Shown here piece by piece: positions 9,601 to 16,893 of a stretch of 44,074 nucleotides of DNA. A program made the position numbers and the translations under genes. How positions within the stretch are numbered: the first letter of the stretch is position 1; every line of letters begins with the position of its first letter. Under the pieces are notes generated by a model. The model was not told the DNA's origin, did no database searches, and was given only the letters and a program-made list of their open reading frames with translations. The stretch spans positions 49,974 through 94,047 of the forward strand of contig JABBOH010000017.1 of NCBI GenBank assembly GCA_019351895.1. Reading direction: 5' to 3'. The DNA comes from Pseudomonadota bacterium (GTDB lineage Bacteria > Pseudomonadota > Alphaproteobacteria > Acetobacterales > Acetobacteraceae).

Positions 9601-9623
9601 CCAGGCTGCTCGTGGCTGTGCAT
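6603..9623 (-). CDS. TPR-GT2-GT4 fusion glycosyltransferase, 1006 aa
   Basis: This multidomain cytoplasmic glycosyltransferase has TPR-like helices at about 30-90 (AWKRGHDALAAGDVANARYW) and beta-rich modules at about 150-315 that include LSGWAWNPADADAP. A GT2 domain spans about 370-620 (VVVPVFRGLETTRLCL, IVVEDASPEP, the NSD donor motif in VVLLNSDAMVPAGWL, and GYGEENDFCLR). A GT-B/GT4-like domain spans about 645-1000 (VILITHDEGGGVERQI, IAIIGAIGTEKGYDVV, FIPSIWPETWCFALSDA). A cysteine cluster at about 765-789 (ICPR, YCGEP, CETCIADLG) may bind metal. With two catalytic domains it could add two sugars in sequence. It starts 3 nt after the Sel1-repeat stop, which suggests coupled translation; Met20 (9566) is an alternative start. 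It belongs to the glycosylation cluster. Substrates are unknown. Confidence 0.85.
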   Translation of the reverse strand: MHSHEQPGFDWLLTDRRTAMRPEALDLALDAWKRGHDALAAGDVANARYWAERAARLGPDDTQVRFLLGIVLLRERDPEALGVFRRLAAISDTAPAHRGVATAASLVADPALRRDATAALLSRFAPPSDPDFRQFASRIADAASLPGWCGADACGRVTVMASGTVTLALDGVAVTARRQPDGSLVLPRAWMAAAALSVMAGGRHLLGSPIDLERRRLVEGFVESPPGAEGGGLSGWAWNPADADAPIRLRLTTESGRPAALVIAPDGPARFPNMDGLTAPRAFQVPPKVLQRRRGLLHVTDTWGHDLTGSPLDPHQWEDAATAAARMMGPSGRKGRSRAEGPALVAIWADTRRPMRDAGKKAALRGSLAPAVVVPVFRGLETTRLCLARVLATVPAGTPVIVVEDASPEPALVAALTTLARDRRITLIRNPRNLGFPGSANAGIAAAGSRDVVLLNSDAMVPAGWLERLRDAAWSARDIGTVAPLSNDATILSYPHVNRAEPPPEPPMLGRIDRMAARVNAGLLVEIPTSVGFCMYIRRDCLAETGPLREDVFAQGYGEENDFCLRSRHLGWRHMAAAGVFVSHVGGQSFRAAREHLLRRNLTLLERLHPGYHDLIAAHVAADPLAEARRRLDLARWRGMGRSSKPSVILITHDEGGGVERQIGARSRSLAAAGFRPILLRPGGEGICRVAMGVSGPDAWRSEFPNLRYRVPDELAALATLLRRERPDHVELHHRLGHSQALLTLPERLDVPLDIVVHDYAAICPRMTLVTTTNRYCGEPEAAQCETCIADLGSRLREDIPVAHLRRWTASEFAAARRVVFPSGDAEKRLRRYVPRLRGEIRPWEDDAAPMGRTQHRHAPLAGRRSRIAIIGAIGTEKGYDVVLACARDAAQRNLPMDFVIIGYTHDDMRLIDTGRVQITYRFAPETAVAEITAQAADIAFIPSIWPETWCFALSDAWAAGLRAAVFDIGTQAERMRAAERGWVLPLALPVSGINNSLIAFAEAYH

Positions 9624-9626
9624 CGC

Positions 9627-11423
9627 TCAGTTGTGGATGAGCTGAGGACCCGGAGGGCTTCTGGCAGGCGCGCGGACGCGGTCCGCCTCGCTGAGTTCAA
9701 GCGGTGCGGGCCGCTCCTGCGGTGGCTCGGCGGCATTGAGAACCGCAAGCTCGGTCGCGGCCTCGCTGAGGCCGCTGTCGAGCGCGCGCTTGAACCAGAT
9801 CCGGGCTTCCGCGACATCGGCGGGCCCTGCGAGGCCCAGCCGGAGGTAGCGGCCGAGCATAAGCTGCGCCTGAGGGTGGCTGCGCTCCGCCGCCTTGCGG
9901 AACCAACGGAAGGCGGCAGGCCGGTCCATCGGCACATCGTGGCCGCCGCCGTACAGCGCGCCCAAGCCGAACATCGCCCCGCCATGGCCGAGTTCGGCCG
10001 CCCGGGCGAAAAGACGGGCGGCTTCGAAATGGTCGCGCGCGCCGCCACGGCCGTTCACCATCATCTCGGCGAGGACCACCAGCGCGTCGGCCATGCCGGC
10101 ATCGCCGGCTTTCGCGAACCATGTGCGCGCTGCCGCAGCGTCGGCCGGCACGCCGGTGCCTTCCAGCAGCATGCGCCCGTATTGGAACTGGGCATTGACG
10201 ATGCCGTCCGCGGCGCGATGCATCCAGAAGGCGGCGCGCTCCGGGTCTCGTTCCACCCCGAAGCCGCGCGACAGGCAGACGCTGAAATTGAAGGCGGCGA
10301 TGAGGTCGCCGCTTTCCGCCGCCTGCTCGAACCAGGAGCGCATGCGGTCCGGATCGGCGTCGCGGACGCTGCCCTGAAGCACGAGGTTGGCGAGATCGAC
10401 CTGCGAGTGGGCGTGCCCGGCACTGGCCGCACGTTCGAACCAGACGGCGGCCTCGTCGGCATTGCGGCCGACGCCGGCGCCGGTGAGGTAGAGCATGCCG
10501 AGCGCGCGAGCGGCCATGGTGTGACCGCCCTCGGCGGCGCGCTGAAACCAGACGGCGGCCTCAGCATAATTGGGCGGAAGCGAACCGCCCTTGGCGTAGA
10601 TGTCGCCGACCATGGCCGCGGCTTCGATGTCGCCGGCCAGGGCCGCGCGCCGCAGCCAGGATTCGCCGCCGACGGGGTCGGGCTTGGTGCCGCGACCCTC
10701 GATCAGCGCGAGTCCCAGGCGAGCCATAGCCGATCGCAGCCCCGTCGCCGCCGACTTCTGATAGAGCTTGACCGCGCGCGGCATGTCCTTCTCGACGCCG
10801 ACCCCATGCTCGAGCAACACGCCATGGAGATACTGCGCCATCGGCAATCCGAGATCGGCTGCCTCGGCGATCTCCTTGATGCCGTCGGTCTGTAGCGACG
10901 GGTCGCTGCCGGCGCGCCTGAGCATGGCGAGCCCGAGCCCGAGCTTGCCCTGTGCGCTACCACCCTGAGCCGCGCGCTTGTACCAGCCTTCGCTCTGTTC
11001 CGGGTTGCGAATGCCCTCGGGGCCGACGCTGAGGATGTAGCCGAGCAGCGCCTGGCCATCGGCCGAGCCCTTTTCGGCGGCGCGGCGCGCCCAGCCTTCC
11101 GCCGCCATGAAGTCGGGCTGTGCCGGCGTCTCCTCCGTGAAGAGGGCGCTGCGTCCGGTCGCCGATGCTTCTTCGGCATGCCCGGTGATGAGGAGGGTCG
11201 CGAGCGCCGCCTGCGCTTCGCCATGGCCTTGTGTCGCGGCGAGTTCAAGCCACCGCCGGCCCTCGGCGCGGCTGGGGGGTACGCCTTTGCCCTGGAGGTA
11301 GCAGAGGCCGACGCGATATTCGGCTGCGGCGAGCTTCGCCTGCGCGGCGCGAGCGACGAGCTTGAAACCGCCATCGGGATCGCCGCCATCGAGCGCGGCC
11401 TCTCCCTTCTTGAGAAGCCCCAT
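9627..11423 (-). CDS. Sel1-like (TPR-type) repeat protein
   Basis: This is a 598-residue protein made almost entirely of Sel1-like repeats: about fifteen helix pairs with the A-x-G-x2-G-x4-G-x-G-V and A-x2-W-x2-R-A-A-E-x-G pattern, for example EAAVWFQRAAEGGHTMAARA and RAAFWMHRAADG. Such solenoids are protein-binding scaffolds. I chose the ATG at 11423 (MGLLKKGEAALDGGD), preceded by GGCGGAG. The frame stays open to 11510, but that extension would start inside a perfect 16-bp hairpin and adds non-repeat sequence. No signal peptide is seen with this start. It sits between the type I secretion genes and the glycosyltransferases, so it may hold glycosylation enzymes or unfolded cargo near the exporter; that role is inference. 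The C-terminal 40 residues are Pro/Arg-rich and outside the repeats. Confidence 0.85.
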   Translation of the reverse strand: MGLLKKGEAALDGGDPDGGFKLVARAAQAKLAAAEYRVGLCYLQGKGVPPSRAEGRRWLELAATQGHGEAQAALATLLITGHAEEASATGRSALFTEETPAQPDFMAAEGWARRAAEKGSADGQALLGYILSVGPEGIRNPEQSEGWYKRAAQGGSAQGKLGLGLAMLRRAGSDPSLQTDGIKEIAEAADLGLPMAQYLHGVLLEHGVGVEKDMPRAVKLYQKSAATGLRSAMARLGLALIEGRGTKPDPVGGESWLRRAALAGDIEAAAMVGDIYAKGGSLPPNYAEAAVWFQRAAEGGHTMAARALGMLYLTGAGVGRNADEAAVWFERAASAGHAHSQVDLANLVLQGSVRDADPDRMRSWFEQAAESGDLIAAFNFSVCLSRGFGVERDPERAAFWMHRAADGIVNAQFQYGRMLLEGTGVPADAAAARTWFAKAGDAGMADALVVLAEMMVNGRGGARDHFEAARLFARAAELGHGGAMFGLGALYGGGHDVPMDRPAAFRWFRKAAERSHPQAQLMLGRYLRLGLAGPADVAEARIWFKRALDSGLSEAATELAVLNAAEPPQERPAPLELSEADRVRAPARSPPGPQLIHN

Positions 11424-11490
11424 TGCTCCGCCGAACTTAAGCCAGCCGAAAACCAACGGATTTGTCCTTCTGGTCGGGAAATTCTGAGGC

Positions 11491-11526
11491 GGAACGGCGG
11501 CGACCGCCACCGGTCGCCGCCGTTCC
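11491..11526 (-). promoter_or_regulatory. Perfect 16-bp hairpin between secretion and glycosylation genes
   Basis: Positions 11491-11506 and 11511-11526 are exact inverted complements (GGAACGGCGGCGACCG and its complement) around a 4-nt loop. On the minus-strand transcript it lies 26 nt after the HlyD stop and 67 nt before the Sel1 start. No T-run follows, so a simple intrinsic terminator is unlikely. A processing or stability hairpin, or a leaky terminator that lowers downstream expression, fits better. Confidence 0.6.
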
Positions 11527-11552
11527 GGGCTCAGGCGTCGTCGCGCGTGAGG

Positions 11553-12944
11553 TCAATCGGGCTCCCGCATGCCGGTAGTGAAGGCCGGCAGAACACGCTT
11601 CAGCAGGTAGGCGACGATCGTCCGCTTGCCGATGTTGATGTCGCCGGTGAGCGGCATGCCCGGCGTCAGCTCGAAACCCGCCGGCGTGTTATGGAGCTTG
11701 TTGTCCACGATCTTCACGCGAACCCGGTAGAACAGGCCGGTCGGCTCGCCCCCAGAGATATTGGAGATGCTGCCAGACTGGACCTGCTGCGGATCGAATG
11801 AGTTCGAACTGACGGATTCCACGACGCCCTTCAGATCGCCGTACATCGTGAACGGCAGGGTATCGAGCTTCAGGTCGACCGTGTCGCCGACGTGGACATA
11901 GCCGGAGCTTTGGCCCGAGATGTCGACCTCGCCCTCGAGCGGCGCGTCGAGGGGCGTCAGGCTGATGAACTTCTCGCCGGCCTGAAGCACCGAACCCACC
12001 GAGACGTTGGCGAGGTTGAGAACGACGCTGTCGCTCGGTGCCTTCAGCATGACGAGTTGGTGGATCTTGCGATCCTTCGTCAGCGCCTGCTGCGCGGGCG
12101 CGAGGCTGATCTCGGCCTGCTGCAGCTGCTGGCCGAGGTTCGAGAACCACTGCTTGATGAACGCCTCTCGCTGCGCCTCGATCGACGCGATGTCGCTCTG
12201 GGCCTTCTTGGCGGATGCCTCAGCGTCGGCAAGATTGCCCGCCATGCTGATGCGGTTGTCGGCTGCGGCGAGCGAGTCGAGGCGGCTGCCAACCTGCATC
12301 TGCTGCAACTTGCTGCGCATCGCCTCCACGTTGTTCGCGAGGGCGAGACGCGCCGCATATTGGCGCGAGTCGGACACGGACTGCTGCAACTGCGCTTGCA
12401 GGCTCCCGATCTGCTGGTCGAAATTCGAGACGCCCGCCTGATATTGGGCCTGCAACGCGTTGTAGGTCTGCAGCTGCAGCGCCGTCTGGCTATTCGTGCT
12501 CACCGGCAGATAGGGCTTCTCGGCAAGCTGTGCCTTCAGCCGGTCAATCAACGCCGTGTAGTTCGCAACCTGCTCCTGGTCCGAATTCATGTCGGCGCCG
12601 GAGAAGGTCGGATCGAGTTCCGCGAGCAACTGGCCCTTTTTCACATGCTCGCCCGGATGCACGAGAATGTTGCGCACGATCGCCTCGTTGAGCGGCTGGA
12701 TCTGCGTGGTCTCTTCGGTCGAGGAGAGGCTGCCCTGCGCGCTCACGACCTTGTCGGTCTTGATGACGCAAGCGGCCGTAACCGCGGCGATCGTCGCGAT
12801 GCCGAACCAGAGCGTGACGCTCCGGGCCGAACGCGGAACGGGCGTGGCGATCAGGGCGGAGGTGGGGGACTGGAATTCCAGTACCGCCAGCGCATCGCCC
12901 TGAGGATCAGTCGCCTTGCGCGAGGACAGGAGTTGGCGAGCCAT
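11553..12944 (-). CDS. HlyD family type I secretion membrane-fusion adaptor
   Basis: This is a 463-residue periplasmic adaptor that links an inner-membrane ABC exporter to an outer-membrane TolC-type channel. Residues 1-40 are cytoplasmic, one membrane segment follows (VTLWFGIATIAAVTAACVI), then a lipoyl half-motif (NILVHPGEHVKKGQLLAELDP). A long Gln/Ala-rich alpha-helical hairpin covers about 110-280, the second lipoyl half is at LKAPSDSVVLNLANVSVGSV, and the C-terminal beta-barrel ends with the family signature LTPGMPLTGDINIGKRTIVAYLL. Its ATG lies inside the transporter gene (38-nt overlap), so the two are translated together. No TolC-type gene is present in the window. The cargo probably carries a C-terminal secretion signal and is encoded elsewhere. 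Confidence 0.92.
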   Translation of the reverse strand: MARQLLSSRKATDPQGDALAVLEFQSPTSALIATPVPRSARSVTLWFGIATIAAVTAACVIKTDKVVSAQGSLSSTEETTQIQPLNEAIVRNILVHPGEHVKKGQLLAELDPTFSGADMNSDQEQVANYTALIDRLKAQLAEKPYLPVSTNSQTALQLQTYNALQAQYQAGVSNFDQQIGSLQAQLQQSVSDSRQYAARLALANNVEAMRSKLQQMQVGSRLDSLAAADNRISMAGNLADAEASAKKAQSDIASIEAQREAFIKQWFSNLGQQLQQAEISLAPAQQALTKDRKIHQLVMLKAPSDSVVLNLANVSVGSVLQAGEKFISLTPLDAPLEGEVDISGQSSGYVHVGDTVDLKLDTLPFTMYGDLKGVVESVSSNSFDPQQVQSGSISNISGGEPTGLFYRVRVKIVDNKLHNTPAGFELTPGMPLTGDINIGKRTIVAYLLKRVLPAFTTGMREPD

Positions 12945-15168
12945 GGCGAGTATTTCCCTGGTTTTCCGTCAGATGGCGATTCTGCTGCAGCCACAGCATG
13001 CGATAGACCGAGCAGCGCTCCACAAGCTCGGCATGGGTGCCGACATCGAGCACGGTGCCCTTGTCCATCACGATGATCGCGTTGCAGTCGACAAGGGAGG
13101 CGAGCCGGTGGGAGACGATTACCATCGTCCGCCCGGCGCCGATCCGCTTGAGGTTCGCGTTCACCAGGGCCTCGCTCTCCGGGTCGAGGGCGGAGGTCGC
13201 CTCGTCGAGGATCATCAGCTTCGGATCGACTATGAGCGCGCGGGCGATCGCGATGCGCTGGCGCTGGCCGCCGGAGAGGTTAGGCGACCCCTCCTGGATG
13301 AAGGTGTCGTAGCCGGCCGGCAGACGCTCGATGAATTCCTCGGCGCCGGCGAGGCGCGCGGCGCGCACCACATCCTCCATCGTCAGACCCGGACGGCCGC
13401 CGATGATGTTGTCCCGGATCGAGCCGCGAAACAGGAAGTTCTCCTGCAAGACGACGCCGAAGTTGCGCCGCAGATGGCGCAGGTTGATGGACCGCAGTTC
13501 GACGCCGTCGATCTTCACGAAGCCCGTATAGTCCCGGCTGATGCCCTGCAGCAGACGGGTGACCGTCGACTTCCCCGAGCCGCTGCGGCCGACGAGGCCG
13601 AGCATTGTGCCGGGCGGCACCGAGAACTGCACGTCGTCGAGCGCCGGGCGCTGCGACCCCTGATACGTGAAGGAGACGCCGTCGAACTCGATCGCACCCT
13701 CGAACGCCGGCCGCAGGCCGCGATCGATGCCGCGGATTTCCGGCGGGTTGTTCAGCACCGCCTGAGCCTCGGCCATTGTTGCGCGGACATCCTCGAAATC
13801 CTGGATCAGCTTGGCGAAGCTGATCAGCGGCGAGGCGACGCGCATCGAGATGAGCGTGAAGGCCATCATCGAGCCGATCTCGGCCTGGCTTTTGCTCGTC
13901 ACGGCGATGTAGGCCCCGAGCAGGATGACGCCATATTGGCAGTAGCGCTGCAGCGGGATCGTGAGGGTCGCCGGCCAGAGGGCAAGGCGGCCAGCCTGCA
14001 GGCGAAGGTCGCCAGCCTGGGCCACGTATTCGTCCCAGGCGCTGTAGCGCGCGGATTCGAGGGCGAGGGACTTGACCGTCTTGATGCCGTGCAGCGTCTC
14101 GACCAACACCGAGAATTTGCGCGACTCAGCCGCCGAGACCTTGCCGGACAGGATGCGGATGGGCCGCAGGAACACTGCGATGACCAGCATGATGAGCCCG
14201 GCCGCCGCCACGATCGTCCAGGAGAGGGTCGGCGACATGAAGAACATGATCGGCAGCATCACGAGCAGCATCGTGCCGTCGATGAAGGTCGTCAGCAGGC
14301 GGCCCGTGATGAACTCGCGGATCTGGTAGATTTTGCTGATCGCCTGCCCGATGACGCCGGTCTGGTTGCGCTCGAAGTAGTCGAGCGGCAGCGCGAGCAC
14401 TCGCTTGAAGACATAGAGCTGGATCTTGGCGTCGATCCGGGTCGACACGACCTGCAGCAGACTGCCGCGCGCATGCTCCAGGATCGCATCCATGATGGTG
14501 ACGATCACCATGATGATCACGATGAGCAGCAGCGTGCTCATGCTGTGATATTCGATGATGCGCTGGACCGAGGAGAAGACGAACAGAATCGGAATGATCG
14601 TCAGGAAGGTTATGATGAAGGACGAGAAGGCGATGGAGCGCAGGATGCTCCTCTCCATCATCACGAGCTTTGTCAGAAAGCCGAAGCTGAGCGGGGCATC
14701 CTCGTCGCTATCGCTGCGCTGCGGCCGGAGTAGCACGACCTCGCCGTCCCAGACCTGGGAGAGGCGCAGCTCGTCGACCGGAACGGCCACGCCGCCGCCG
14801 CCGATCGTTGGTTCCTTGACGAAGACGACGTTCTTGACCGCATCGGCCTCCACCACGAGGACGGCGCCGCCGTCCTTCATCAGCAGCATGACCGGGCCGG
14901 AGGTTTCCAGGCGCAGAAGCTGCTGCCATTTGAGCCGCACGGCCTTCGCCCACATGCCCTGTTCCCGTACCCATTCGACCAGCACGGCGGGCGAGGGCAC
15001 GGGAATGGCTGGATCGAGACGGAATGTACTGGGATCGAGATCAATGCCGTGATAGCGCGCGATCGCCAGCGCGCCGACGAGCCAGGTATGAAGGCCGGGC
15101 TCGCGTCCGACGGATTTCTCGTCGATGCGGCCGGAGCCCTCGGGTTCAGGACGGCTCGCTGTGTCCAT
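12907..15168 (-). CDS. Type I secretion ABC transporter with degenerate C39-like domain
   Basis: This is a 753-residue HlyB-type exporter. Residues about 24-150 form a C39 peptidase-like domain, but the segment where the catalytic cysteine should lie reads GLHTWLVGALAIARYHGID and has no cysteine. It is therefore a non-cleaving CLD domain, as in HlyB, which holds cargo rather than removing a leader. A six-helix membrane domain (about 175-450) follows, then the ATPase: Walker A GRSGSGKST at 527-535, signature LSGGQ at 631-635, Walker B LMILDE at 651-656 and switch His687. It powers one-step export of an unfolded protein with the HlyD partner that overlaps its 3' end. It is the first gene of the minus-strand cluster, and a sigma70-like promoter is visible about 155 nt upstream. 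Confidence 0.93.
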   Translation of the reverse strand: MDTASRPEPEGSGRIDEKSVGREPGLHTWLVGALAIARYHGIDLDPSTFRLDPAIPVPSPAVLVEWVREQGMWAKAVRLKWQQLLRLETSGPVMLLMKDGGAVLVVEADAVKNVVFVKEPTIGGGGVAVPVDELRLSQVWDGEVVLLRPQRSDSDEDAPLSFGFLTKLVMMERSILRSIAFSSFIITFLTIIPILFVFSSVQRIIEYHSMSTLLLIVIIMVIVTIMDAILEHARGSLLQVVSTRIDAKIQLYVFKRVLALPLDYFERNQTGVIGQAISKIYQIREFITGRLLTTFIDGTMLLVMLPIMFFMSPTLSWTIVAAAGLIMLVIAVFLRPIRILSGKVSAAESRKFSVLVETLHGIKTVKSLALESARYSAWDEYVAQAGDLRLQAGRLALWPATLTIPLQRYCQYGVILLGAYIAVTSKSQAEIGSMMAFTLISMRVASPLISFAKLIQDFEDVRATMAEAQAVLNNPPEIRGIDRGLRPAFEGAIEFDGVSFTYQGSQRPALDDVQFSVPPGTMLGLVGRSGSGKSTVTRLLQGISRDYTGFVKIDGVELRSINLRHLRRNFGVVLQENFLFRGSIRDNIIGGRPGLTMEDVVRAARLAGAEEFIERLPAGYDTFIQEGSPNLSGGQRQRIAIARALIVDPKLMILDEATSALDPESEALVNANLKRIGAGRTMVIVSHRLASLVDCNAIIVMDKGTVLDVGTHAELVERCSVYRMLWLQQNRHLTENQGNTRHGSPTPVLAQGD

Positions 15169-15321
15169 GTCTTTCTTTCACCTTCTCACTGCGCACCGCG
15201 CTCGCATCCAGGTTTGACGCAGGTCCCGTAACTTTTTGGCGGGAACGCAAAGCACTTTCTGCGCTTCCGTGCGGGCTGATTGAGAGCCGCGGGCCTCTAT
15301 ACCGCTTTAGAGGTGTACGCG

Positions 15322-15350
15322 ATACTAATAAGTGTTAACTCACATGACAA
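15322..15350 (-). promoter_or_regulatory. Candidate sigma70 promoter for the type I secretion cluster
   Basis: Read on the minus strand, TTGTCA (15350-15345) is followed after exactly 17 bp by TAGTAT (15327-15322). That is 5/6 and 4/6 matches to the -35 and -10 consensus, in a locally AT-rich patch of otherwise GC-rich DNA. Transcription would start near 15315, leaving a leader of about 147 nt before the transporter ATG. The leader contains a short CCTCTA/TAGAGG inverted repeat (15294-15313). The rest of 15169-15418 holds no gene. Confidence 0.5.
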
Positions 15351-15418
15351 AAAGGCGTAGATGCCAGTTAAGCGGGCGAGGACGGATCGTTATCGTTACA
15401 AATCCCGTTGAATGCAAG

Positions 15419-16675
15419 TCAGTTCGGGAGACGCGCCCGAGCCAACAATGCCGAACCGAGAACGCGGGTCCCGGCGGCGAGTTGAGATGCCGTCGTAAAT
15501 TCGGCAGGATTATGGCTGATTCCATTATGACTTGGCACGAATATCATGGCGCTCGGCGCGACCGCCGCCACGAGCTGGGCGTCATGAAAAGCCCCCGAGG
15601 GCATATCCGTCCATCGCAGATCCAAGACATTTGCCGCCGACCGGATGCTGTGGAGGACCCCGTCGTCGAAGGCGAGCGGCGGCGCGTTGAAACGCTCCTC
15701 GACGATGGCGGCGACCGGAGCCGCCGCCTCGGCGACGGCCGCCGCGATAGCATCGCCGCGCGCCGCCAGGATCGCGCCGTCGGGGTGGCGCAGGTCGATC
15801 GTGAAGCGAACGCGCCCAGCGACGCTGTTGGACGAGCCGGGCTCCACCACGAGGCTGCCGATGGTGAAGCGCAGCCGGTCGGCAGGATCGTCCATCAGCA
15901 GGTTCAGCGCGTTGATCGCCCGGACCGCTGCCTGTAGCGCGTCCCGCCGGCGCGAAACCGGGGTCGTGCCGGCATGGGCCGAGGCACCGGTGAGGGTGGC
16001 GGTGAACCAGCGGCTGCCCTGGATGCCGGTAACCACGCCGATATCGAAGCCCTCGGCCTCCAATCGCGGCCCCTGCTCGATATGCGCCTCTATGTAGGCG
16101 TGCGGACGACCGCCCAGCGGCCGGTGGGGCAGGTCGACCTCGGCCGCGAGGTGCGTGGCCAGGGCGTCGGCGAAGCGCACCCCCTCTGCGTCGGCGATGT
16201 CGGCGAAATCCCCGAGCGGCCGTGTGCCGGCCCACGCCATGCTGCCCATGCAGCCGGGGGCGAAGCGGCTGCCCTCCTCATTCGTCCAGGCGACGACCTC
16301 CAACGGCCGGCCCGGCACGATGCCGCTGTCCCTGAGCGCGCAGATCACCTCGAGCCCGGCGACGACGCCGTAGATGCCGTCGAAGCGGCCGCCCTGGGGC
16401 TGGCTGTCCATGTGGCTGCCGGTCAGAACCGGGGCGGCGCCCGGCTCGGCGCCTTCAAGCCGGAGCCAGAGATTGGCAGCGTCGTCGACCGATACCTCGG
16501 CCCCGGCTTCCCGCGCCCAGCCGATGACGAGGCGGCGCGCCTCACGGTCCGGCGCCGTCAGGGCCTGACGGTTGACGCCGTCGCCGGGGATGGCGCCGAT
16601 CTTGGCCAAGGCCATCAGCCGGTCCCATTGCCGCGTCTCATCCACCGCCGCCGCCAAGGTGCGCGCCTGTTCCAT
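15419..16675 (-). CDS. M20-family Zn hydrolase (allantoate / N-carbamoyl-L-amino acid amidohydrolase type)
   Basis: This is a 418-residue metal-dependent amidohydrolase of the hydantoinase/carbamoylase group, which cleaves ureido or carbamoyl groups from allantoate, ureidoglycolate or N-carbamoyl amino acids in the cytoplasm. Metal ligands are visible: GSHMDS (His88, Asp90), GGRFDGIYG (Asp99), NEEGSRF (Glu133, Glu134), IEAHIEQGP and the late HNGISHNPAEFT histidine. The dimerisation insert contains GASAHAGTTP. The start is the ATG at 16675, which has GGGAG 5 nt upstream; an in-frame ATG at 16717 lacks this. The family members cannot be separated by eye, so the substrate is left open. The gene is divergent from the EF-G gene and on the same strand as the secretion cluster, but 250 nt and a promoter separate them. 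Confidence 0.88.
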   Translation of the reverse strand: MEQARTLAAAVDETRQWDRLMALAKIGAIPGDGVNRQALTAPDREARRLVIGWAREAGAEVSVDDAANLWLRLEGAEPGAAPVLTGSHMDSQPQGGRFDGIYGVVAGLEVICALRDSGIVPGRPLEVVAWTNEEGSRFAPGCMGSMAWAGTRPLGDFADIADAEGVRFADALATHLAAEVDLPHRPLGGRPHAYIEAHIEQGPRLEAEGFDIGVVTGIQGSRWFTATLTGASAHAGTTPVSRRRDALQAAVRAINALNLLMDDPADRLRFTIGSLVVEPGSSNSVAGRVRFTIDLRHPDGAILAARGDAIAAAVAEAAAPVAAIVEERFNAPPLAFDDGVLHSIRSAANVLDLRWTDMPSGAFHDAQLVAAVAPSAMIFVPSHNGISHNPAEFTTASQLAAGTRVLGSALLARARLPN

Positions 16676-16893
16676 ACCGTCTCCCGAGCTTGTCCTGGCG
16701 CCGGAGCCGGCCGCCACCCCGAGTTTAGACGCAGCAATTCGCTAGCCGCAAAGCGCTGAAGCGTCCCTGAAGCTTGCTAAACGGGCGTCCGTGGCGCAAA
16801 AGACGCCCACGAAAACACCGGCAATGGGCTGGGACGTGACTGAGCGCGCGGGGCCGCTTCCCCTGCCGCGCTTTTCTTGCATGGAGGCAGATC

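Noticed and set aside
7665-10895. 1076-codon open frame on the plus strand opposite the glycosyltransferase and Sel1 genes
   Set aside because: Arg/Gly/Ala/Asp-rich with no domain pattern; it spans two well-supported genes in a phase that GC-rich codon bias keeps free of stops.
11424-11510. N-terminal extension of the Sel1 protein
   Set aside because: Would start inside a perfect hairpin and adds residues outside the repeat pattern; a better start with GGCGGAG lies at 11423.
11491-11526. Calling the 16-bp hairpin an intrinsic terminator
   Set aside because: No T-run follows on the minus strand; kept as a regulatory hairpin only.
12916-14733. 605-codon plus-strand frame opposite the secretion ABC transporter
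   Set aside because: Rich in Arg, Asp, His and Gln with no domain; explained by antisense codon bias.
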